Positions 17,250 to 24,162 of a stretch of 64,000 bases of DNA are shown in pieces (positions within the stretch are counted from its first letter, which is position 1; each line of letters opens with the position of its first letter). Source of the DNA: Streptacidiphilus fuscans (GTDB taxonomy: Bacteria > Actinomycetota > Actinomycetes > Streptomycetales > Streptomycetaceae); assembly GCF_015690355.1 (NCBI RefSeq), contig NZ_JADPRT010000004.1, positions 1-64,000 on the forward strand, read 5' to 3'. The position numbers were made by a program, and so were the translations under genes. The notes below the pieces were generated by a model. That model saw nothing but the letters and a program-made list of their open reading frames with translations. It was not told the DNA's origin and ran no database searches.

Positions 17250-17588
17250 ATGAACACCTTGCTGGCCGACGGTTGGCACGGCGGACCCGGCCCGTGGATC
17301 CTGCTGATGCCGCTCATCTGGATCGGCGCCATCGTGCTGGTGCGCCGGATCTTCTTCCGTGGGCGCGGCGGAGCGCCCTGGTTCGCGGCCGGTGGGCCGC
17401 GCGCGGGATGGCAGGGCGGCCCCGGCCGGCCCGGCCGCCCGCAGGGCTGGGCGGACACCCGCCAGGGCCCGGCCCCCTCGCCGCTGGAGACCCTGAACCG
17501 CCGCTACGCGGACGGTGAGATCGACGAGTTCGAGTACCGCCAGCGACTGGACGTCCTCAACGGCGAGGACAGCACGCCGCAGCCGTAG
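17250..17588 (+). CDS. Small membrane protein with C-terminal SHOCT domain
   Basis: A 112-residue protein: one membrane segment (PWILLMPLIWIGAIVLVRRI, about residues 15-34), a Gly/Pro/Arg-rich linker, and a C-terminal SHOCT motif (LETLNRRYADGEIDEFEYRQRLDVL), a short helical oligomerisation motif seen in many bacterial membrane proteins. ATG 17250 has GAGGAG at 17238-17243, six bases away; GTG 17247 is less well spaced. It is convergent with the next gene. Specific role unknown. Confidence 0.8.
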   Translation: MNTLLADGWHGGPGPWILLMPLIWIGAIVLVRRIFFRGRGGAPWFAAGGPRAGWQGGPGRPGRPQGWADTRQGPAPSPLETLNRRYADGEIDEFEYRQRLDVLNGEDSTPQP

Positions 17589-17644
17589 TCAGGCTGCCCG
17601 GCACATGGAGCTGCGGCCTTGGAGCCCTGCTCGCGCACGCGGGG

Positions 17645-18124
17645 TCAGTCCGCGAGCACGGCCTCCAGCTCCAGCGGGTCGACGTCGAGCGCCAGCTCGA
17701 CGGGCTGGAGCAGGGCGGGGGTCGGGACGGGAGCGGTGGCGACGGTGAACCACACGGTCTTGCCGCTCTCGTCCGCCTGTGCGCCCCACTCCTTGCAGAG
17801 CGCCGCCACGATCGCCAGCCCACGCCCGCCCGCGTCCAGCGGGTCGGGCGTTCTGGCCTGCGGCAGGTCGGGGGAGTCGTCGCGCACCTCGACGGTCAGC
17901 GCGTCGGCGTTGACGTCCGCGTGCATCCGCAGGATGCACGGCGCGGTGGAGCCGACGTGCTGGTGGACGTTGGCGAGCAGCTCGGTCAGGCCGAGCAGGG
18001 TCTGGTCGGTGACCGACGCGAGGTTCCAGTGACGCAGATGCGCTGTAACGATCCTGCGCACCACCCCGAACCGGCAGGGTTCGGCGGTGAGGCGCAGTTC
18101 GTAGTGGCGGTCGAGGTCCTCCAT
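17645..18124 (-). CDS. Anti-sigma-type serine kinase-like ATPase (HATPase_c_2)
   Basis: A 159-residue GHKL ATPase domain protein of the RsbW/SpoIIAB-like group that is abundant in streptomycetes. The N-box is LGLTELLANVHQHV (about residues 43-56), the G1 box VRDDSPDLP and the G2 box GGRGLAIVAAL. Such proteins bind or phosphorylate STAS-domain antagonists and so free sigma factors or control development. No sigma factor or STAS gene is adjacent, so partners are unknown. ATG 18124 is clear. The C-terminal tail is a short Leu/Asp-rich extension. Confidence 0.85.
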   Translation of the reverse strand: MEDLDRHYELRLTAEPCRFGVVRRIVTAHLRHWNLASVTDQTLLGLTELLANVHQHVGSTAPCILRMHADVNADALTVEVRDDSPDLPQARTPDPLDAGGRGLAIVAALCKEWGAQADESGKTVWFTVATAPVPTPALLQPVELALDVDPLELEAVLAD

Positions 18125-18468
18125 CGCGCTTTCGACTCCTTCCGCACAGGCGGCCGACGAACGCGGCCGACGTGCCGACTTCGAAGAGTGAGCAATGCGA
18201 AGCAGTCAGTGATGAACCAAGAGTTTCCCGAATCGCCGGGTGGCGCAACTCGGGAGACGCGTCCATCCTGCCCCGGAAGTTGTCCGTGGGTAAGTGATCG
18301 GACGCGGAACGTGACGGATCATGCGGGTGGGTAGGGGGAGATCCAAGGAAAAGTTGTGATGTGCGACACGTTACGATGCAGACGAGGCGGCGGTGTCATT
18401 GCGCCGTTCAGCCTCAGAGCAGTCGTTCCGAGCAGCAACGCGCAAGCGCAAGGCAGAGGTGGGCCGTC
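18125..18468. promoter_or_regulatory. 344-base divergent intergenic region with a Crp-like site
   Basis: This gap between the anti-sigma ATPase (leftward) and the Cds1-like gene (rightward) must hold both promoters. It contains no convincing gene. A 14-base site GTGATGTGCGACAC at 18356-18369 fits the streptomycete Crp pattern GTG-N6-G-N-CAC exactly. A TACGAT at 18372-18377 could be a -10 box for the rightward gene, but no well-spaced -35 box is visible. The pattern is short enough to occur by chance several times in 64 kb. Confidence 0.35.
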
Positions 18469-19569
18469 GTGAAGACCCTGGATGTGGACCGTAGCGACGC
18501 CGAGTACCGCTCCTGGCTCAAGGAGGCCGTCCGCAAGGTCAAGGCCGACGCCAACCGCTCCGCCGACACCCATCTGCTGCGCTTCCCGCTCCCGGAGGAG
18601 TGGGGCATCGACCTCTACCTCAAGGACGAGTCGACGCATCCGACCGGCAGCCTCAAGCACCGCCTGGCGCGCTCGCTCTTCCTGCACGCGCTCTGCAACG
18701 GCTGGATCCGGCCCGGCCGTCCGGTGGTCGAGGCGTCCAGCGGCTCGACCGCCGTCTCGGAGGCGTACTTCTCGAAGCTGATCGGGGTGCCGTTCATCGC
18801 GGTCATGCCGCGCACCACCAGCCAGGAGAAGATCAGTCTGATCGAGGCCCAGGGCGGCTCCTGTCATCTGGTCGACGACACCCGGACCTTGTACGAGGTC
18901 TCCGCCAAGCTGGCCGCCGAGTCCGGCGGCCACTACATGGACCAGTTCACCTACGCGGAGCGCGCCACCGACTGGCGCGGCAACAACAACATCGCCGAGT
19001 CGATCTATCACCAGATGGCCGAGGAGCGCTTCCCCGAGCCGAGTTGGATCGTCGCCACCGCCGGGACCGGCGGCACCTCGGCCACTCTCGCCCGCTACGT
19101 CCACTACATCCTGGCCGATACCCGGGTCTGCGTGGCCGACCCGGAGAACTCGTCCTTCTTCGACGGCTGGGTCAGCGGCGACATGACCGTCACCTGCGAC
19201 TGCGGCTCCCGGATCGAGGGCATCGGCCGCCCGCGCGTCGAACCGAGCTTCGTGCCGGGCGCGATCGACCGGATGATGAAGGTCCCCGACGCGGCCACGG
19301 TCGCGGCCGTCCGCATGCTCGAACGGGTCATGGGCCGCAAGCCCGGCGGCTCCACGGGCACCGGGCTGTGGAGCGCGCTGCGCATCGTGGCCGAGATGCG
19401 CGCCGCGGGGGAGCAGGGCAGCGTCGTCACGCTGATCTGCGACCCGGGCGACCGCTACCTCGACAAGTACTACTCCGACGCCTGGTTGGCCGAGCAGGGC
19501 CTCGACATCGCACCGTACGTCGAGGTCCTGGACACCCTGCTGAAGACGGGGACCTGGACCGGGGAGTGA
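18469..19569 (+). CDS. PLP-dependent cysteine synthase family enzyme, Cds1-like
   Basis: A 366-residue fold-type II PLP enzyme. Lys63 in HPTGSLKHR is the expected Schiff-base residue; the phosphate and substrate loop is [17 protein letters not shown], and [10 protein letters not shown] is the phosphate-binding glycine loop. Length and the [16 protein letters not shown] segment (after a Cys pair CDC) resemble actinobacterial Cds1, a cysteine desulfhydrase that makes sulfide, pyruvate and ammonia from cysteine; true cysteine synthases are shorter and more regular. GTG 18469 has GAGG ten bases upstream. An open frame reaches back to 18361 but has no start signal. Activity is inferred from similarity only. 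Confidence 0.85.
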   Translation: MKTLDVDRSDAEYRSWLKEAVRKVKADANRSADTHLLRFPLPEEWGIDLYLKDESTHPTGSLKHRLARSLFLHALCNGWIRPGRPVVEASSGSTAVSEAYFSKLIGVPFIAVMPRTTSQEKISLIEAQGGSCHLVDDTRTLYEVSAKLAAESGGHYMDQFTYAERATDWRGNNNIAESIYHQMAEERFPEPSWIVATAGTGGTSATLARYVHYILADTRVCVADPENSSFFDGWVSGDMTVTCDCGSRIEGIGRPRVEPSFVPGAIDRMMKVPDAATVAAVRMLERVMGRKPGGSTGTGLWSALRIVAEMRAAGEQGSVVTLICDPGDRYLDKYYSDAWLAEQGLDIAPYVEVLDTLLKTGTWTGE

Positions 19570-19656
19570 CGTCGCGTCACATTCCCGATATCCCGACGTC
19601 CCTGCATCCCGGCGTCCCGTGCATCTCCGACATTGCCGTCCCGGCGGGCCGGGCCG

Positions 19657-20157
19657 TCAGGAGACCTGGGCTCTCCTGCCCGCGCGGGCGTCGAGCTTGT
19701 GCATCGCGGTGCGGCAGGAACGCTCGACCAGGGAGCGGGCGGCGTGCGTCGGGAGCTCGATCATGGCGTGGCCCTCGATCGCCATGGTGAAGCGCACCGA
19801 GGTGCCGTCGCCGTCGGGGGTGAGCAGCCACTCCTCCAGCCAGGCGTGCGCGCCCAGCAGGTTGGTCTCCTCGATCCGGTAGACGAAGCGCCGCGGCTCC
19901 TCCCAGACCAGGACGCTCTCCACGAAACGGATCCCGCCGACGAGCTTGACCGCGCGGCCCGCTCCCACCCCGTACGGCGGCGGGCCGGTGTAGGAGGCGC
20001 GCCTGATCGCACCGAACCAGCTCGGCCAGGTGGACGCGTCGTCCGTCAGCTCGCGGAAGAGGGCGTCGGGGCCGGACGTCAGCCGTTCCTCGGCCACGAC
20101 CCGTACCGGCGCGGACTCCAGGAACTCCGTCGTCACCGGACGAAGCCTGATTCCCAT
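19657..20157 (-). CDS. SRPBCC (polyketide cyclase/START-like) protein
   Basis: A 166-residue SRPBCC-fold protein: VRVVAEERLTSGPDALFRELTDDASTWPSWFGAIRRASYTG is the typical first strand, helix and loop (about residues 17-57), followed by alternating strands and the long C-terminal helix LPTHAARSLVERSCRTAMHKLDAR. Such proteins bind hydrophobic ligands in a deep pocket; no catalytic residues can be assigned. ATG 20157 has GAGGGG seven bases upstream; the preceding codon GTG 20160 is an alternative. A perfect palindrome overlaps its likely promoter. Confidence 0.82.
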   Translation of the reverse strand: MGIRLRPVTTEFLESAPVRVVAEERLTSGPDALFRELTDDASTWPSWFGAIRRASYTGPPPYGVGAGRAVKLVGGIRFVESVLVWEEPRRFVYRIEETNLLGAHAWLEEWLLTPDGDGTSVRFTMAIEGHAMIELPTHAARSLVERSCRTAMHKLDARAGRRAQVS

Positions 20158-20220
20158 CACGGTTCCCCTCTCGGATCGGCGGTGCGTCCGGTTGATCGTT
20201 GTTCAGAAGTACAGCAGCGC

Positions 20221-20242
20221 AGTCTAGTTGACGCTGCGTCAA
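20221..20242. promoter_or_regulatory. Promoter and perfect 15-bp palindrome upstream of the SRPBCC gene
   Basis: TTGACGCTGCGTCAA (20228-20242, 7-1-7) is a perfect inverted repeat. On the minus strand the -10-like TAGACT (20226-20221) follows it after one base, so the palindrome covers the spacer and -35 region of a promoter pointing toward the SRPBCC gene, whose start lies 64 bases on. TTGAC...GTCAA symmetry is common for MerR- and TetR-type regulators; no such gene is adjacent. Confidence 0.6.
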
Positions 20243-20285
20243 GCGTTCCAGGGTGCGGGTGGCGTGGTGCTGGTCACCACGGCGC

Positions 20286-21092
20286 TCACCCGGCGACGAC
20301 CACTTCGCGCACCTGCTCGGCGACCGCGCTACGGATCTCCGGCGGCAGGCCCGAGTCGGTGACCAGGGTGTCCACCTCGGCCAGCGAGGCGAAGGTGGAG
20401 AGCCCCACCGTGCCCCACTTGGTGTGGTCGGCCACCGCGACCACCCGCCGCGCCGCCGCGACGAAGTTCCGGTTGGTCTCCGCCTCCGCCAGGTTGGGCG
20501 TGGAGAGGCCCGCCTCCAGCGAGATGCCGTGGCAGCCGAGGAAGAGCAGGTCGAAGTGGAGCGAGCGGATCGCCCGGTCCGCGATCGGCCCGACCAGCGC
20601 GTCGGACGGCGTCCGCACCCCGCCCGTCAGCACCACCGTGGCGGGCTGCGTCGCCGCGCCACCGGTTCGGGCGGCGTGTTCGAAGACGTCGGCCACGCGC
20701 ACCGAGTTGGTCACCACCGTCAGGCCGTCGATCCGGACCAGCTGGTGGGCGAGCGCGAAGGTCGTGGTGCCGCCGGAGAGCGCGACCGCGCTGCCGGGGG
20801 CGACCAGCCCGGCCGCAGCCTCGGCGATCTCCTCCTTGGCGCTGAGTTCGAGCGTCGACTTGGCCTCGAAACCCGGCTCGTGGGTGCTCGCGTCAAGCAC
20901 CGGCACCGCACCGCCGTGGACCTTCTCCAGCATGCCCTGCCGGGCCAGTGCGTCGAGGTCGCGGCGGACCGTCATGTCCGAGACGTTCAGCCTGCGGGTC
21001 AGCTCGTTGACCCTCACCCCGCCGCGGCGCCGCACCTCGTCCAGGATCAGCGCGCGCCGCTGCTCGGCGAGCAGACTGCTGTTCTCGACCAC
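20286..21092 (-). CDS. DeoR-family transcriptional regulator
   Basis: A 268-residue DeoR/GlpR-type repressor. The N-terminal winged helix is LAEQRRALILDEVRRRGGVRVNELTRRLNVSDMTVRRDLDALARQGMLEKVHGGAV (about residues 6-62), with the recognition helix SDMTVRRDLD. The C-terminal sugar-phosphate sensing domain has ALSGGTTTFALAHQL, the LFLGCHGIS motif and ETNRNFVAAARRVVAVADHTKWG, where Asp and Lys are conserved in the family. GTG 21092 is chosen from family alignment; an upstream GGAGG lies about 15 bases away, a little far. No sugar-utilisation gene is adjacent, so the effector is unknown. Confidence 0.88.
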   Translation of the reverse strand: MVENSSLLAEQRRALILDEVRRRGGVRVNELTRRLNVSDMTVRRDLDALARQGMLEKVHGGAVPVLDASTHEPGFEAKSTLELSAKEEIAEAAAGLVAPGSAVALSGGTTTFALAHQLVRIDGLTVVTNSVRVADVFEHAARTGGAATQPATVVLTGGVRTPSDALVGPIADRAIRSLHFDLLFLGCHGISLEAGLSTPNLAEAETNRNFVAAARRVVAVADHTKWGTVGLSTFASLAEVDTLVTDSGLPPEIRSAVAEQVREVVVAG

Positions 21093-21160
21093 CCCGCTGC
21101 TGCCCCCTCCGGCTCGTTCCAGGCCCGTGTCGGTGCCTGTCGGTGTCCTGCGGTTGAATC

Positions 21161-21192
21161 CTTTCACGGCCGTGAGGTACACGGCGTGAAAG
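21161..21192. promoter_or_regulatory. Nested inverted repeats upstream of the DeoR gene
   Basis: TCACGGCCGTGA (21164-21175) is a perfect 12-bp palindrome. It lies within a larger arm pair CTTTCAC (21161-21167) and GTGAAAG (21186-21192). The segment is in the divergent gap between the DeoR regulator and the large membrane protein gene, so it is a candidate autoregulatory site. Confidence 0.5.
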
Positions 21193-21297
21193 TGCTGTAC
21201 GGATCGACGGAAAGCGGCAGCATATCCGGCGGAGTCGGCATCGAGTGGAACGGGGGACCGGATGGTGGGGGACGGGAGTGGGCCCGGGAGGGGACCG

Positions 21298-23790
21298 ATG
21301 GACGACGAGGCGGCCGGTCGCGCGGCCGAGCGCGGCGGCGTGATCCTGCCCAGACAGCGCACGGACGAGCCGGGGCCGGGGTTTCGTGTGCCCGCGCTGC
21401 GGATGGAGCTGCTGGTGCACGGCGTCGGCGGCACCACGCCGGAGACCATGCTCGACGACCCGCACCTGAAGCAGATGACCGGCGACACCGTCTCCGGCAC
21501 CTACCGCCGCTGGCAGGACCAGGACGCCGAACGCCGTCCCGCCGACTACCGCGGCAACGCGGTGCTGGAGGCGTACTCCTGGGCCAGGCTCACCTCGGGC
21601 GCGGCCAGCCGCGCGTTCTGGCTGCTGCTCCTGCCCTTCATGCTCGTCAACCTCGCCCACTGGATGCGCCCGGCCGAGCCGGAGCCGTCGGAGCCGGAGC
21701 CGTTCGAGTCGGAGTCGGCGGAACCGGAGTCGGCGGAACCGGAGTCGGCGGAACCGGGGTCGGCCGACGGTTCGGAGAACTCACCGGATCGCCGCGACCG
21801 GGCGCTCTACGAGGCGCTGGTCCGGGTGATCGCCGGATCCCTCACCGTGCTGCTCACGGCCGCCGCCTGCGAGATCGCGCTGGATCTGCTGGCGTGGCAG
21901 TGCGCCGCCGACGGGCGCTGCGTGGCGCAGCACTCCTGGCTGGTCTTCGTCCTCGGCGGGCACGGCGGCTGGTGGGGCATGCCGGGTCGCCGCCTGGTGG
22001 TGGCCGCGCTGGTCCCGCTGGCCATGCTCGGCGTCCTCGGGCGGCTGTCCCGGATGACCTGGAGCAGCTACGAGGCTGTCCGTCCGATGGACGCGGAGCG
22101 CGGCAACGGCCCGGAGCCCATCGAGATGGAGCGGGACGGCTTCTGGTACGGGGAGGCCGCCGTCGGCCGCCTGCGCCTGCTGCACCTGGCGGCCGGGCTG
22201 CTCACCGTCGCCTGGGCCGTGCTGGTTCCGGTCCTCGCCCACGACCTCGGCGCGGACGGCTCGGCGGGGCTCGGCGTGGCCGCCTGGACCGGTGTGGTGC
22301 TGCTGGCCGCGCTGGTCGCCCTCGGCGCGGTCCTGCTGGTCGCCCTGGCGGCCGGCCCCGGGCGCGAGCTGCTGTCGCCGCGCGCCCAACTCCGCCCGGT
22401 GCTCGGGGTGCTGGCCGCCGTCTTCCTCTACGCGGCCTGGTCGCGGCACGGTTGGCTGCCGACGGGCGAACTGCCCGGCGTGCAGCGCGGGTTGGCCGCG
22501 CTGGTCGCCGCCCAGGTGGTCCTGGTGCTGGCGCTCGGCGTCGTCGCCTGGCGGATGACGCACCGTCAGCCTTCGCCCTCGCCGGTCGATCCTGAGCTCA
22601 CCATCCCCGCACCGGACGGCTCGACCGTCCCGGACAGCGGCTTCGGCGGCCCCAACGGCGCGGCGCTGCGCAACCTGACCGGGCCGGTCACGGCGATGCT
22701 GGGCTGCGGGGTCGGCGGTCTCTTCACGGCGGGCGCCGCGCTCTTCACCGGGCAGCGGCTGGGCAGTGGGCTGCAGGCCGCGCCGCTGCTCGTCTGGGCC
22801 GCGAGCGGGGCCACGCTGCTGCTCCCGGTGCTGCTGGTGGTCGGCGCCCGGCTCGGCCGACGGCTGGTGCGCACCGCCGCGTCGCTGCGCCCCCAGGTCC
22901 TGGCCGCCTACGACGAGCCGGGCACGTCGACCGACTCGGCGCGCACCGGCCAGATCGCCAAGGCGCTCTCCGGCGCCCGACTCACCGAGTCCGCCGCGGG
23001 CCTGCTCGCGGCCTTCGCCGCGCTGGCCGGGGTGCTGTCGGTGGTCGCATTGGTCGGCTCGCTCGCGGTCGGACGCTCGCCGGAGGCGGTGACCGCGAAG
23101 GACGGCATGGTCCTCTCCCACTTCACCACCGTGCTGCAGAACCTGGGCGGTTGGCTGACCACCGTGCTGGTCCTCGGCCTGCTGGTGCTCGGGCTCAAGG
23201 CGTACGACTCGCTCACCACCCGGCGCAGCGTCGGCATCATCTGGGACATCGGCACGTTCTGGCCGCGCGCCGCACATCCGCTGGCACCGCCGTGCTACGC
23301 GGAGCGCGCGGTCCCGGACATCGAGGCACGGATCCGCGCCTGGCTCAAGGGCGATCCGGGACGGCGGCTGGTGCTGTCCGCGCACTCCCAGGGCACGGTG
23401 CTGGCGGCGGCGGCGCTGTGGCAGCTCGACCCGGAGACGCGCTCTCGGGTCGCCCTGCTGACCTACGGTTCGCCGCTGCGCCGCCTGTACGGCCGGTTCT
23501 TCCCGGCCTACATGGGCCCCGAGAAGCTGGCCCGGCTGGAGCGGGACGTGCCGCGCTGGGACAACCTGTTCCGGCTCACCGACCCGATCGGCGGCCCGGT
23601 CCGCGTGCCGGCTCAGGCGTCGGGGCCGCAGACCGGCCCGGACCTGCCCCCGTTCCCGGACCCTGTGGCCTTCGGCCGTACCCAGGACGACCCGATCCTG
23701 GTCCCGATCCGCGCCCACTTCGACTACCGCCTCGACCCCCGCTTCATCGCTGCGCGCGACGCGCTCCTGCGCGCGATGAGCGCGCCGTAG
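21298..23790 (+). CDS. Large membrane protein with alpha/beta-hydrolase motifs at both ends
   Basis: An 830-residue protein. Near the N terminus LLVHGVGGTTPETML (His41-Gly42) looks like the oxyanion-loop strand of an alpha/beta hydrolase. Then come about ten hydrophobic segments between residues 100 and 650, interrupted by an acidic EPESA repeat (about 125-160) and a Pro/Ser-rich loop (about 422-450). Near the C terminus RLVLSAHSQGTVLAAAALW contains a nucleophile elbow with Ser697, and the tail has a possible catalytic region around DPILVPIRAHFDYRLD. A serine hydrolase whose fold is split by a membrane domain is the simplest reading (inference). ATG 21298 has GGAGGGG ahead; ATG 21262 is an alternative. 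No partner genes are close. Confidence 0.75.
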   Translation: MDDEAAGRAAERGGVILPRQRTDEPGPGFRVPALRMELLVHGVGGTTPETMLDDPHLKQMTGDTVSGTYRRWQDQDAERRPADYRGNAVLEAYSWARLTSGAASRAFWLLLLPFMLVNLAHWMRPAEPEPSEPEPFESESAEPESAEPESAEPGSADGSENSPDRRDRALYEALVRVIAGSLTVLLTAAACEIALDLLAWQCAADGRCVAQHSWLVFVLGGHGGWWGMPGRRLVVAALVPLAMLGVLGRLSRMTWSSYEAVRPMDAERGNGPEPIEMERDGFWYGEAAVGRLRLLHLAAGLLTVAWAVLVPVLAHDLGADGSAGLGVAAWTGVVLLAALVALGAVLLVALAAGPGRELLSPRAQLRPVLGVLAAVFLYAAWSRHGWLPTGELPGVQRGLAALVAAQVVLVLALGVVAWRMTHRQPSPSPVDPELTIPAPDGSTVPDSGFGGPNGAALRNLTGPVTAMLGCGVGGLFTAGAALFTGQRLGSGLQAAPLLVWAASGATLLLPVLLVVGARLGRRLVRTAASLRPQVLAAYDEPGTSTDSARTGQIAKALSGARLTESAAGLLAAFAALAGVLSVVALVGSLAVGRSPEAVTAKDGMVLSHFTTVLQNLGGWLTTVLVLGLLVLGLKAYDSLTTRRSVGIIWDIGTFWPRAAHPLAPPCYAERAVPDIEARIRAWLKGDPGRRLVLSAHSQGTVLAAAALWQLDPETRSRVALLTYGSPLRRLYGRFFPAYMGPEKLARLERDVPRWDNLFRLTDPIGGPVRVPAQASGPQTGPDLPPFPDPVAFGRTQDDPILVPIRAHFDYRLDPRFIAARDALLRAMSAP
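21711..21765 (+). repeat. 15-bp in-frame tandem repeat
   Basis: The 15-base unit GAACCGGAGTCGGCG occurs at 21721 and 21736, and with two changes at 21751, after a partial copy at 21711. It encodes repeated EPESA and keeps the frame of the large membrane protein. It lies in an acidic loop between membrane segments and could vary in number between strains. Confidence 0.8.
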
Positions 23791-23801
23791 GCAGCGGGGA
23801 A

Positions 23802-24155
23802 GTTGCACTATCTGGGGGCGCGGGGCTCTGCTGATGTGCGGCTCCCGCCGCGTGGGCGCGACAATCCCCCTGGCCTTCGGCCGGGAGGTGCCCCCATCCG
23901 GCATGCGGATGGTCCTCAATGCGCAGGGCCATCCGCACAGGGTGGTTGCTCGCGCAGTTCCCCGCGCCCCCAGGTAGTGCAACCGCCTGTGGCAGCACAG
24001 CCCGACCTGCTCGCGCCCACGCGGCGGAGCCGCATATCAGCAGAGCCCCGCGCCCCCAGGTAGTGCAACCGCCTGTGGCAGCACAGCCCGACCTGCTCGC
24101 GCCCACGCGGCGGAGCCGCATATCAGCAGAGCCCCGCGCCCCCAGATAGTGCAAC
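23802..24155. repeat. Palindromic intergenic element, copy A (expanded)
   Basis: The gap between two convergent genes is filled by a repeat structure. The left arm (23802-23861) is nearly the exact reverse complement of the right arm (24099-24155): about 56 bases with one mismatch and one insertion. The centre holds GTGGTTGCTCGCGCAGTTCC followed by CCGCGCCCCC, which matches copies B (28.7 kb) and C (52.9 kb), and a CAGGGCCATCCGCA segment also shared with them. No gene is seen. It may act as a two-way transcription barrier or be a non-autonomous mobile repeat. Confidence 0.85.
23960..24155. repeat. Exact 86-bp tandem duplication inside copy A
   Basis: Bases 23960-24045 are repeated without change at 24046-24131, and a third, truncated copy runs to 24155 with a G-to-A change near its end. 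Each unit begins with CCCCGCGCCCCCAGGTAGTG and ends with ATATCAGCAGAG. The duplication is recent, or is kept identical by recombination. Confidence 0.9.
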
Positions 24156-24162
24156 TTCGTGC

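Noticed and set aside
19581-19625. Short CCCG-spaced repeats after the Cds1-like gene
   Set aside because: A few TCCCG units at irregular spacing in a GC-rich gap; too weak to call a repeat element.
21781-23982. 733-codon minus-strand frame opposite the large membrane protein
   Set aside because: Low-complexity composition and exact overlap with a well-supported gene show that it is a reading-frame shadow.
23802-24155. CRISPR array in the repeat-rich gap
   Set aside because: The 86-bp units are directly adjacent without unique spacers, and there are no cas genes.
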